Assembly (NCBI RefSeq): GCF_036669915.1
Contig: NC_089312.1
Location: 17,101,817-17,165,816 of the forward strand
Reading direction: 5' to 3'
DNA from: Pocillopora verrucosa
Taxonomy: Eukaryota > Cnidaria > Anthozoa > Scleractinia > Pocilloporidae
DNA length: 64,000 nt
Shown piece after piece: positions 25,901 through 40,222 of the stretch. A program made the position numbers and the translations under genes. The stretch's first letter is position 1, and every line of letters begins with the position of its first letter. The notes beneath the pieces are model-generated. The model worked only from the letters and a program-made list of their open reading frames with translations. It ran no database searches and was not told where the DNA came from.

Positions 25901-28900
25901 AGTAACGTTTAGTTCAGGAAACCAGTTACACGGAATTGAAATCAGAAATTGGTCACGCGATTCTTATAAGTGCGAGGCCTTCCTAGGAGGCCTAGGAACG
26001 AACTGTCCCTTAAGAAGGCAACCTATTTAACCTACTGTTAGTTCTGGAAGATTGAACTCAGAGATTTTGGTTGCACAAAAAGGATAAATGTTCTAAGGGT
26101 AGCAATTTGTGAGGTATGTGCGTAAAGTTAATCAAGCTGCATGCAGCTTGCAGGAGGTTTGTTCAGTGTTCTTGGGTAAAAATGTATTCATTGCATTCTA
26201 CTTAACACACCAAATCAGACCGCTACTGCTCACCAACAATGATCGATCTTTAAATGCTTCCGGCATTGAATGTGTAGAATCCCTGTCTCAATATTTATCA
26301 GTTTAGAAGTATTAAAAAAGCTATCTTTGCTTCAAAGAGCATCGCACACAGGGGAAGGGAACTCAGGCATTACGAAAATGGCATTTGATGCGAGTAATGT
26401 TTCCCAAGCTTCCATTTGCCGAACCAAGTAATAATCGTACGAGGCTTAAAATATTTTGCATGAGATTGTAACAAATGGTCGATATTCTTCAATCAGCTAC
26501 GACAAAAGAAAACTTTTAAAGCTGTTTAATCGTCAGTTTTGAAGCGCAGTTTAAAGTAAACATCAGTCATCTTAATGACTTTACTTTGATGGGCCACGTC
26601 TTCATTCGATAGATAATTCGTGTCGCCCTTGTTGTTCCCGCAATCACAGATGGTCTACCAAATCTAAGTTGGTTTCTAAAAATAAACTGTTATCAGAAAG
26701 CCTTTAGGCTAAAAGACATCGAATTCAAAAAATGAACATTCAGAGACAGAGTGTCCTTTGTTCCGTTTTGTAGATAGAATTCCCAATGGATGATGAATCG
26801 AAACGAGTGTTAAGAATTGCTTTTGAAGTAAAACGCCTGACAAAAACATAGCAAAGGAAACACAGATTATATTCTACATCGGTGGAAGGTTTCAAATATA
26901 TTCCTATAGCAGTTCTTTACCATTGCTGAGAATTTTTCCCAATCTAAATTAACCCACATATTCATAGCTGGTTGGGGGCTAGAATTACTTAATGTTACTA
27001 AACTAGTTTCAGGAACAATACGGTTTACGTAAACCGAAACTTTAGCAGTTATGAGGCTTTTAAGTCAATTTAAACCGTCTAAATGAATTTATTATTAGTT
27101 AGAGACGCTTTATTTTCGATTTATAGCATGAAATAAATATCTTCTGGTGATAAATCGGTAAAATATTTACACCAAAACTACGTTGCACTCTTCGAATGAC
27201 AATAGAGTAAATTGAACAGCAAGTTACATTATTTAGAAGTCTGAAGTTTCCTCAGTAGCTTATTCGCTTTTTTCTTCACCTCTTATGCAACACATTAAAA
27301 GCTCAAGAAAAACTGTTCTACAAAGCTCTGCAATCAGGGAGTGAATGATATGAAAGGAAATAAAGAAACTGGCTGGGATAGTTTGCTTCAGCACAAATCA
27401 GAGACCCAAGCACATCGATTTGGTTGTATTACAATTTAAGGGCAGTGTTGCAAGAGAAAAGCTCATTCACTAAGGGTTAACACAGCTAGTGAGTGAAATT
27501 TCGAGAAATCCCTTCAGGCTGAGAATACGTAATGCAGCACTAAACAAAGGATTGAACTTTCACAGGACACGCGTGGGTATTATGATACTGTGCCACAGAT
27601 TACACGCTAGAGAAAAAGTTGTGGTCGCAAGGCCAACTGGAATGTTTACCCTGAGTAAAATTGAACAAAGCTTAACTAATTTTGATTGCGTCTGTGAAAC
27701 CAACTGATTTCTAAAGACTGTTTTGAGAGCTGTGTACACAACTTTGTTTAACATGTCTTCTTGGGAACGGGGAAACGAGTAGACTCAAATCTCATCCCAC
27801 ATCATCAACACAGAAAGGAACTCTGTATGAATTGTCAACTGATCTCAATTGTTTTACCTTGTGTTCATCATGTCGCAACCGGCGAAGTCTTGGTAATGCC
27901 ACAAAATTTGTGTTGTTTTGGACAGGGCTTGAGCTAAGCTGCATCGAAAAAGTTGCTTTCCAAGGTTTACTTTAACATAATTTTATACCTTTCCAGATGT
28001 CGTAATAACAACTCGATAGTGATTACAAAGTTTGCGTGAAGACATTCAATGGACGAAGACCCCTATCTTATTTTCACCTGTGTCACGATAGACATAATAT
28101 AAGGTTTCAGTTCTGTTGTTGACGAAGCTGCACTATGTAGGCGTATGTCTGAGTAGGACATGTTAGCTTTCTTTCAATCACTTTATGGCGCAAACATTCC
28201 GGCTCAAACAAGCCGCGCCTAGTACCGAGAAAGATCACTCGATCACACATACCGCGTCAAGTCAAAGTTCTGACACAATAACAAGGGTAGTTTGATCGTC
28301 CTCTGAGAACGAAGCAAATCCTAGCAGTATTTGAAAGCCTTTTCATCTTGTACACCTCACCAAAATTTGACTGAAACCACTGAGGGCAGCCGAGATCCTG
28401 CTGATTTCATTGACAGTTTGCATTACTGATGCTGCAATAGGGAACAAGCTTGCTTGTATGCTCCTAAGTAGGCACACTCTTATTCTAAAAGGTTATCGGG
28501 TAGTAATTTTGTGTAATGAGAGCAATTGACACCGGCTGAAAATTCAGCAGTGAACTTTGGTTCAGTTTATCGACAACATGAAATTCTGATACCTAACCTT
28601 CAACTCCGAATGCAACCGGGAAAGAGCTTCACATAATGAAAATACATTGGTTCAAAATAACACTATGAGCCGTGAAACAACCCTCAAATTAGCAAATCAT
28701 CAGCGATGGTCAAAGTGCATTTCTAATTGGCCTGAAGAGATCTTCAAAACGTACAAACGGCGGCTTTGAGTGAACAAAACTAAAACAGAGTTCTTCCTTT
28801 AGCAAATGATGGAATCTGTCCCGCTTAGATAGATTATGTATTACTTACAATTGGAAGTTCTCGGTTCTATAAAATGTCTATGAGACAAACCCATCAGAGG

Positions 28901-31900
28901 TCTTTGCGTTCAAAACCAATAATTAAAAAAGAAAGATTCAAGAAGTTTTTGAGTCAGTCTATTCGATGCTTAGTTGGAAGGGGATAGCAACGACATGTAG
29001 GCCACTACATACCCTGTGGATAACTTTCAGGACATTCGTCATAAACTTTCAAAATTCAATTTATTTCAAGTCTAGAAAGAGTAGACTTTGAACTTCTCAC
29101 CTAAACTGGATTTGATACGTTGTCAGTCTCAAGATCTTGGCATATGTTGCTCACACCTGAGTAACTGCTTCTCATTTCAGCTAACATTTTAGTGTACATA
29201 TGAAGTTACAGCAGACCTTAAAGAAACGCAAACTGTCACAGCTTTCAGCATTTATCTAAAAGCAGCATTTCTTACTTTACTGTGAAAACACGTCTTCTGT
29301 TAAGTATTCTGTAACGAATTGCGATGCAAAGTGCCGAATGTCGGATCAATTAAGCCAAATCAGTTAGTTCGACCCCAAACCGGTTGCTGCATCACAAAAG
29401 CATTTCCGTTTTAATATATGCAAAACTACCTTAACGCTGTATTTCATCTAAATTTTTTATCTCCAACGAGTAATTTACGACTGATTTCTGAGTAAACACA
29501 CCGAGAAATAAAGTCTTTGACCCACAAGGAAAAGACTCGACCAAAGCAATTGCATCACCGAGATCGTGAAAATTCACCATAACGAACATTGGATTATCAA
29601 CTGAACACTAAACAATTGATAGATAATAGATAAGCGTTCGTTTCTTAATTTTTCACCATTGATACAGTTTGCTAGTCGCCTCACACACATGTAGCCACAC
29701 TAACGAGTGTAAGACAAAGGGTGCCAACGCCATCATGCATGCTTTTTGAGGGAATTTTTTCAGTTCTGTTGGCAATATAAGGACTCCCTGGATTGGCGTT
29801 GACCCAAGAAAATGCAGACGTCTAAATCGAAGAAGTACCTTTTAACTTCAGTAAAATAAGAAAATAAAGGAAACTCAAAACAACTAAGAGATGAGATGAG
29901 GACAATTGAGGGTTGCGGTTATGCAGTCATGCGTTGCACAAGGAAGACAAATAACTCTCGTGATTGATGTTTGCAATGAGTTAGAACACACCGGATGTAA
30001 GCATTGTCTAAACTGCACAGGTGATGGCGATGCCAAAGTCGAACAGGTGGATTTGCTATTATCAAACCCGTCAGCATGTGCTCTTGTTGATGAGCGAGGA
30101 TTAGTACAAAACAAAGGCAAGTACAGATCAATTGTCTCTTGAGCGTTCTGAAGTTTTGAGGAGTCCTCTTTCATGTGATGATATTCCGCCTTGGTAACGA
30201 AACAGCAGATAGCGTGATTCACAGCTAGAACAAGCCCCCGCACTTTTAATCAGTTGTACCTAAAAGATATCGAGAGATGATGGGAATGCGGTGTCCTTTA
30301 TCAGCACTAAGCGCTTGATATTGTCACCTTTTCATTGCGTCGTCATGATACTTATCCCCTGCCATTGATAAATTTAAAACTTGTAATACCTCAGAAAGAG
30401 TATTAGGCTTTTAATAGCTAGAGTAAGGACGAGAATTCAAGAACGGACATTAACTCTCAGCCCGAAGAGAAAACTCTAAAACAGAAACATATAGAGCTGA
30501 GCCGAACAATAACGAGTAGAAAGCACAAAATACTTCTTATAAGGTACCAGCGTGAATTTTAATAGCTACTTCTCCACGCGTTCTGCTAACGGTATCTATT
30601 TGATAAATCTGCCGTGCACCTTCTAAATAAATGCATCCTCTGCTTCTGTAGTTGAACAGTGCTGGCATTTGTGTTGTCATTTCCGGCTTGCAAGGAATGC
30701 TCTTTCAATCAGTGAACTGAACGATAATCGTGGTGTCTATATCTCGGTTTCTATGGAATAGACTTATTTCATAGATGTGCCCAAAGAGTTTGGGGCGTTT
30801 TGAGTTCTTATTCAAGGATCCACTGAGTTCATGAGTGTTGCCAAGTTATTATTGAATGCTTGTCATGAAGAAAAACGATTTCGGGAAAAAAGTGATCGCA
30901 TCTATAGACGACGTTGTGGTTGCAGAAAGTAAAGTTTCAAATTCCCCGTTTTCCGGTCGCCTGCTTTGTGGAATGGTACTCCACGCAGGATGGGAGGTCA
31001 AGTAGCTTCGTTCCACGACGCCCTTCGGCAGGCAAAGTGTTTTTACTCAAATTTACGAAAATCTAGAGTAAATCTAATTGTTAAAACGCTTTTCTTAGGC
31101 GGAGTTAACGCCACTTTTTGACGGTGACTGCTGAACAAGCTATACATGATTCTTTATGGATGCAAGCCTAGAATACCCTTCACTTTCCTTTTTAACATAC
31201 TCTGAGCATGGCCATATGTGTTGTCCCTAAGTACAACACTTTCAAGAAAGAAAGAAAGAAAGAAATGTCAAGGATAGTTGATCAGGAATGAAGTCAGCTG
31301 CACAAACTCTTCATTATGCATTTCCATTCTTATACAACCCCTTTATTCATGCTAGCGGCAATTTTTTTAGTGAGGTGATTAGAGTCAGCTCTGAGAACCA
31401 CCTGTTTTAATCGTGCGTATCACACTTGAAACCAGGGGTAACATTCGTATAATCCAAAAGATAATTTATAAGACTTGTACAACCCTTTCCTATGCATTAT
31501 TTCCTATGTTTTTATGAATAACTGGATCAGAAGTACAACCACACAAATACGAAATACGAAACGCTGCCGGTGGTTTCAATTAGAACGTTAAGTCTCAATT
31601 ATTCTTTCTTTTCTTTTGCTTCCCATAAAAAAATGCAATTGCCCTGAACCTTCCGATTTACGATCACAGTTGAAGAGCACACGAACAAAATGGGTCAAAC
31701 GTCTTTAAATGTCATGATAGAGAATAGCTTTTTTATCGATGTATACTTGTGAGATAATATTATTTAAATTTAAGAATAGAATCATTAATCGAATTCCACG
31801 ATCTCTTTCAACGATAATCATACTCATTCATATGGTCGAGACCGTGTTATAGTTTAACGTGCTGATAACCAGTTGAGACCTGCAACCTTTCAGATTTGCT

Positions 31901-34900
31901 AACTTTTTTCCCTTTTCAAAATCTCTAACTTAAACAAAAAGCATCGTTTGCTTTTGTGATTGAAGTGTCATAAATGGCAACACTTGAATTGTCCTGAATA
32001 CAGCATACAGACATAATCCTGTTCGGCCGCCACTGAATTCAGCTACACCGTACTTGAAATTTCAGAAAATGTTATCACCTTAACTTCAGCCTAGGTTAAG
32101 TTTTCAATACTCTAAAACTTTGGCCACTTTGAGCTTCGATGTTCTGAGACAATGAAGACTAAAGCATCCTTGGAGGCTGTCAGGTGATACAACGGATTAA
32201 TTTAATTCAATTCCCAGAGGTTCCAACTCAGTAGTCATCTTTCCATTCAAGTTGCCCGGACGACGGTCTGATCCTTTACTTTCACAATATAGGGAATTCA
32301 ACAATTCGCGACTTTCGTAAGTCGATGGAATGTTTCAGCAAGCAAACGAAAAGGTGACGAAATATTACGAAACGATATCGATCAAAATAACGTCATACTG
32401 TAGTACACTCTTAAGCCAAAAGTTGATTCACGGATCATCAATGTAAACAGAAAACTTAGTTTGAAGTGAGTGTTAACAACCAAAGAAAACAAATATTATC
32501 TGTAAATAACATAAAACTTGTATTGCTATGGCTTCAATACAATCATGAAATGCTTCTTTAGAAACAAGCTGACACGAATCGAAGAAGCAAACGTGACCGT
32601 AAGCCCAAACTGCTTCGTGACCGTAAAGTAATTTCATTCAGTCAGAAATTACGCTCGTGCTGACACGACGCCACCAACGGATTGCAAAACACTTTGGTAA
32701 ATGCGTGACTTAAGAATGCTACGTTTGTGGGTGTGTCAGTGCTCAGACGTGTAAGGGTAAAGTTCACGTTTACTCAGTTACAGTAGTTATGTTGCGCAAT
32801 GTTGTTCAGTCACGTCATTCGCTAGTCGTTTCTAGAATAATCTGGACACGCATGAGAGAGCTTGCGGACACGCACCTCTCACGCGTGCAAAGGAAGTTTT
32901 GATCACAAAAACAGGCGGTTTGCCTCTCGATTTCCTTCTTTGAGTTATTTATTTTGCCAAAGAAACGTTACGACTCGCAATGATTAATTCCTGCGTTCTT
33001 TCTAATGTATTCTCTCCTTTTCTTACATATATATATCTAGCAATAAGAAAACAGAACGCTTTAAAAAAGAACAATTGTCTGCCTTTCATGTATATTTATA
33101 GTTAATTTTTGTCTGAAAATGCGACTGAGCTATATTTACCTCTAAGAAATGTCTTCCAAAAATCATTCCTTTTCTAGTTTCCTTCAAAATGTGTATAAAT
33201 TACATTATAAGCTAAAACACAAGAGATGTGTTAATCATAGCACTCTCGTTTTTCCTTCCTCTTTTTCAGGGGTGCATAAAAGTTATTTTAACCAATATGG
33301 TAATAGAATACACGGTCTCCTGCCGGAAAGGAATCTCGGGATTTCTTAGCCACAATGATTTTTTTTTAAAATAAGTAATAATGAGAAAAGCTAAACTGCT
33401 TCTCGACAACCATCTTGACAAATCAAGACAGATACTTAAGTGTGAAGTAAGGTAAAAGGTTTTACCTAAAAAAAAAAAGACTAAAAACTGTTTTGCTGGA
33501 ACATGAAATCTTTATCACTTTCTTGAACTCTCTAATGGGAAAAACTCAGACAAAACCAATTTAATATTTAAATGTAAATTCATTTTCAGAACGAAGATGG
33601 TGGCAAAAATGACAAAAATAATACGAACGTTTTCTTTATGTTCCGCGCACAGTTCAAGATCTAGAGGACGTTTTTTTTTAATCCGACTCAAGTTATGAAC
33701 GAATATTCTACCGAAAACTTTTGACGTACGGGCTCGGCACTGGTTCCGGAAAAAACGAAAAAAATACAATATGAATGATAACTGCTACAATTGAATCACT
33801 CTCGTTAGCATCAAAGGAAAAACTTTAAAGCAAACTGCTGTTTTTTTTTTCGGGATGCAAACGACAAACTGGAAAGTAGACTTTAACCTTCCTGATTGGA
33901 AAATGACAAGGAAAACAAGTAAATGTGACAAAAAAACCTCGATCTCGGCAATATGTATCGTTGCAAATTTCGCTTTTTCTAGAGTCGTTTGCGTTGATAA
34001 GCCGCCACCCCGAAAGCGGCGGATCTCCAAAAACCTGATAACAATAAACTCAAAAACATCCTTCATATCGTTCCAGAATTTGAATTGCAAATTCAGTCTC
34101 CCTTTCACTGAGGTGGCAAAATCAACACATTTTTGAACGACATAACACGATTCCCCATAGCTACCGCGCTTCTTTTAAGTAACATCTCAAATCCTCGAGC
34201 TCTCTTCAAATTAGCCGTATAAAGCAAAATGCCAAAACCGTGAAGTTTTCAAATGCGATGTCATCAGTCCCTGTTTCATCCGCTTTTGCTTCGCTTCCAA
34301 ATTCTATGAATAAGTAATAGGTGTCAAGTTAATGATATCTGTGTTTTTCACCTGCTCCAACGGGTGAAATGGGGATTCGCAGCAAGCATTTGACGTCAGC
34401 CAACGTAATTCGCGAGCTATTTTTATCACGAAACCCAAGCAAAAACTAATGCACCTGCTCCTGTTATTCAGCCTTCGGCAAATCATTCTTTTTTTGTCAT
34501 GGACACCCACGGCAGCACTAATTGGTGTCCGTTTATAGAAATGGTTTATTTTTAACAAAAATATTTTGGAGACTTCCCAATTTAGAAACTGGGAAAAGGT
34601 AGTAATAGTGATAATAAAAACGAAAAACATGTTTTTTTCATAAAGGCTTAATGCGCAGCAAACTCTCTAGAAAAAGAAAATTTAAGTAAAACTATATATA
34701 AAAAAAATCCTTTTTTCGACGGCAGATTGTACAATGTTTTATTTAACAGAAAAATCTTCCCAATCTTAAGTGGTTTATTTTACATTTTTCTTTAAATAAG
34801 ATAACCCAGTAACAAGTGATAAATTTTTAACGATGGGTTTTTTCGCAAATAAATTATGAGGCACGTTCGAGGAAGCCGAATTTTGAAGTACGGGCACAAG

Positions 34901-35079
34901 ACCATTCAAAAATTGAGCAATATTTAAAGTTGGTAACCTAACCCTCAAAATATTTGCATGAATTTGTCTAGATAATTCGTTTCTTGTCACGGACGACTGA
35001 CTAAGGGCCCAACAGCGAATGAACGTCATAGAGTAAACAATAATTGAACAATTGTACAATATAAACTAGGGTGACAACC
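16976..35079. other. 18-kb stretch with no recognisable gene
   Basis: Open frames here are short (at most about 119 codons) and none shows a known domain. A cluster of frames at 22921-23474 was examined in three frames without finding a family. Simple-sequence tracts include a G run at about 17147-17161 and GAAA repeats at 31240-31264. Most of the sequence looks unique. Because it lies upstream of an EGR gene, distal regulatory DNA is possible, but no element can be named. Confidence 0.45.
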
Positions 35080-35664
35080 GATGACGCGTATGCAAATTAT
35101 CAACTAGCATTTCCGTAACGCCAGAAACGAAAACTCTCGACTCCATTCGCTTTGTCGCCTAGCAATTCTATGTTTTTCGATGAAAGAGGATTCTTAGTGG
35201 AGAATTAAAGTCATTTGTTTCAAATTCCGGGCGAAACGAAAATGTGCCGAGAGTCATTTTTCGATCAAACCGCTTGACGATACCGGTTATTGATAAACAA
35301 TACACATTTACGCAATATCTATCTACGTCAAAGCATGACGCACATCGGCTAAAATTAGCACCGAGTTCATTGGCTGCCTGACATTATTGGAAAATTCTCG
35401 CACGTCACGACATTTACAAACGAACAATGAATTTTAGATTTAAGGAGTCGCCCACTCGGTTCGTACACAGAATCGTCGAGCTCTACGAAGCGAAGGAGGT
35501 AAATCCGACGGAACGCAAACGACCCCGAAGTTCTAAGCCGAGTCGCAGTTATTGCTGGCCAATAACTCGACCTATACCTATACTGTTGATCAGTTTAAAC
35601 GACAAAAAACTACTTCAAGTTATTTAACCCAACCGTTTGGAGAACCAAGTATTTGTAATTTATC
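35080..35664 (+). promoter_or_regulatory. Presumed EGR promoter and 5' UTR with CRE-like half sites
   Basis: CREB/ATF-like half sites occur several times before the EGR start: TGACGCG at 35082, TACGTCA at 35324-35330, TGACGCA at 35336-35342 and CACGTCAC at 35401-35408. An octamer ATGCAAAT lies at 35090-35097. In vertebrates EGR genes are immediate-early genes driven by SRF and CREB; no exact serum-response CArG box was found here. An upstream open frame occupies 35427-35627. The transcription start is not known. Confidence 0.4.
35427..35627 (+). CDS. Possible upstream open reading frame in the EGR leader (66 codons)
   Basis: The ATG at 35427 opens a basic 66-residue frame (MNFRFKESPTRFVHR...) that ends 37 bases before the EGR start. 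It has no recognisable domain. If it lies in the mature leader it would reduce translation of EGR, as upstream frames often do. It may also be untranscribed or a chance frame. Confidence 0.25.
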   Translation: MNFRFKESPTRFVHRIVELYEAKEVNPTERKRPRSSKPSRSYCWPITRPIPILLISLNDKKLLQVI

Positions 35665-37451
<1,787 letters not shown>

Positions 37452-38330
37452 AGTATTTGCCACAAACATTTGACAGTGCAGGCACTGTTTCAACACTACA
37501 GTTTTAAGAACATTACGGTTTTGAAGAACTCTTATTATGATAAGTGCCTTATGTTTTGAGGAACATTTGTGTATATTATTTCAAGGAAGAATTTTAAAGG
37601 AAGGCTGGTCCTTTGTACAGATTTTCATTATGCAGGTTTTGCAAGGTACTGGAAGTGCCATAATAATGCTTAATGTAAGGTATTTTTTCAGTTATGGAGT
37701 TTTATGTTAGCATACAGCTGGTCTCTGTATTTCTTTGAGCTAACATAACCTTCATGAAAACAGTGATCTGTTTCGCTAATTGGTGTTATTGTTTATCAAG
37801 ACAAAGTGCCCCATGGCACTCTTCACATGCAAATCTAGTTGTATTTATAAGTTGAGAAAATTCAGAATTAGGCTGGTCCTAATGTACATAGTTTTATGTG
37901 CAGATCATTCTAGACACTTAGTGTCTTACTAGGCCTATTTTTCATACAAATATGAAATAGAAACAAAAAATACAGCTGGTTTCTGTATACAATTTAACGT
38001 AAGATATTTTGTGTAAAGAAGTTAAGTATTGCCAAATTGTTCTCCTTGGTACAGTAGATATAATTATACATAATTTTTTTCATAACTAGAAATCAAATTT
38101 ACAAGAATTCATAGCTTTTTTTGATATTCATGAGTACTCACATACGGGTTTAACCCAGTTGTATAAACATTTATAGATGTTGACTGTTTATCAAGGAGAA
38201 TGATTTTTTTCAAAATGTCAGAGATTATAACAAACTAAGTAAAAGTCAAGCTGGTCATTGACTCGATAAACACAGTGCTGGTCACTTAAAGATAATAACA
38301 ATAAAAGTTGAAAAGATTTGAAGAATTTTA
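37452..38330 (+). other. EGR 3' UTR with poly(A) signal at 38300-38305
   Basis: About 850 bases of T-rich sequence follow the EGR stop and end at AATAAA (38300-38305). Several ATTTA pentamers, typical of short-lived immediate-early messages, are present (for example in TGTATTTATAAG and CCATTTATAAAC). GCTGGT occurs six times: near 37605, 37721, 37873, 37974, 38251 and 38278. Four of these are in longer matched blocks (GGCTGGTCCT... and ACAGCTGGTYTCTGTAT). The exact cleavage point is inferred. Confidence 0.55.
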
Positions 38331-40222
38331 CAGTCTGTTTGATGTCCATTTATAAACATTTAAGGGGTCTCAACACAGACCCTATCCTCCCTATCCTCCA
38401 GCCCAAATTGTATATATCCTACACCTTCCTACAGAGCTGCTGACTAATCTCTACAGGATTTTTCCTGTATGTTAGTTCCAAAAACTTAAGGGATAATAGT
38501 GCACCATTCTCCTCAATCTGTTTTCACTTGTAATCTTTGACCTGACCTTAATCCCTAGCTCCACTTTCAAAACAACAAATAGACTGCATTAAGTCTATTA
38601 TTGAATTTATGGTTAACAGCTTAACATGATGAAAAATGGAGCAAGAAAGACATCTCGCAAATCTTGCATACCTATCCCAATGAAGTGCTATCTTCTGAAA
38701 AGTTTTATTTTCAAGGTTAGGAGAAATATCTAATGCTTTGAGTTGTGCACCTTTGGTTCATTTAGTTTTCATCACTGTTGTAGGTTATAGTTGATCTATA
38801 AATTAAATGTAAAGGCTGAACAAATGGCACCATGGCTTGGTTGAGCAGAATGCCCAGATACTGTGTGTATATTTGGGAAGTGGGGGAAAATATGTAATTC
38901 TTGGATCAACTTCATTTGCCTTGACATGCTTGTAAAAAAAGTACCTTGAGGAAACTAATCAAACAAGATTTCAACTCTAAAGAGACTATTCCTTATTGAA
39001 AAACTTTGAAATTGCCCTTGTATTGATGACTTATTTTTTTCATGACACAATTTTGGCAAAAACACGATTAAGCTGATGCTAGTATATTTCCCTGCTAAAA
39101 TAAGGTAAGTTTGTGTGTGCATTTCATAGTAATTTGGAATATCTCAACCTCTAACTTGTGTTTCTGTTCAAATGCAAAGTTGTTTAGTATATTCCACATA
39201 GGTGAATAGTGATTAGCAAGCACATGTACAAATCAACTCTGAGCAGTTGAAGAGACAAAATCCCGTCTCAACAATTCGATTTCCAACCATTTTACAGTAT
39301 ATTGACAGAAATAAACTAATTGTTTTGGTTTCTGTGGGGTATATCCTAAAACAATCATTCTCTTCAGTGTTGGTGAAAGTGGTGGTTAATTACCTCGATG
39401 CTTTGTGGCTCCGTAAATATCCACTATTATTCACCTCCACTTCGGTGAATAAAAGTTAAAAAGCACCTGGTTGTAACAAAGAGTATTTCATACCCAGTCC
39501 ACATATCCATTTTTCTTTACATGCACCATCCTTTTTAATCCCCATTTTGCAGCTTGGATTTAGTAGTACATTAAAGGATATGGTACATTAGGAATAAAAC
39601 GATATAGGCACTTACCATTTCCGGAAACAGACATAATATGTAGCTTTGAAGAAGTTTCTTTTCACTCAGCTAGAGAACCATTGAAGGCAAAATGGAAATT
39701 ATGAAAAACAGAAATTATGTAATTGTGAAACAAGCTGTTAACCTGTGACGGTTTTTAGGAAACTTCAAAGAAAAGTGATGGCTCTGAAAGTGATAAGAAA
39801 TGAAAATAACAATAAGTAAACTTAAAGACAGATTGTAAGAAGGATAGAGAACATTAGAGATACTATGCTGGCCGGGAAGATCACCATTTAAAGAGATGTC
39901 TGCAAAAGGTGTCTTCCATCTTCCGTTTGAAACTCCTCATCAGAGAACACAGCTTATGACTCACTCTTTTTGAAGTGATCGGGTCCATACTGTCCTGATC
40001 TTCACCTGATATCGCATAAAAATGGAAATTCAGTTCCTTTCTTTACCAAAGAGTCCAAATTTTCATCAGACTTTACAGCTCTTGGAATACGCGTCAAAAG
40101 AGCCGCACACTTGTCATCGCGCCGTCGCGACTCGTTTTCGAACCAGCCAATTACATCGCAGAATTTATAAAAAAATTGCCGCCAAATTAAACACCTGATA
40201 AGCTTCGTGTTTATTATTACCC
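38331..40222. other. Intergenic between EGR and RNF103
   Basis: No gene or clear repeat was recognised. Short open frames (39247-39459 plus; 40002-40316 minus) have no family features. The end near 40222 must contain the RNF103 promoter, with no obvious TATA box. Confidence 0.45.
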
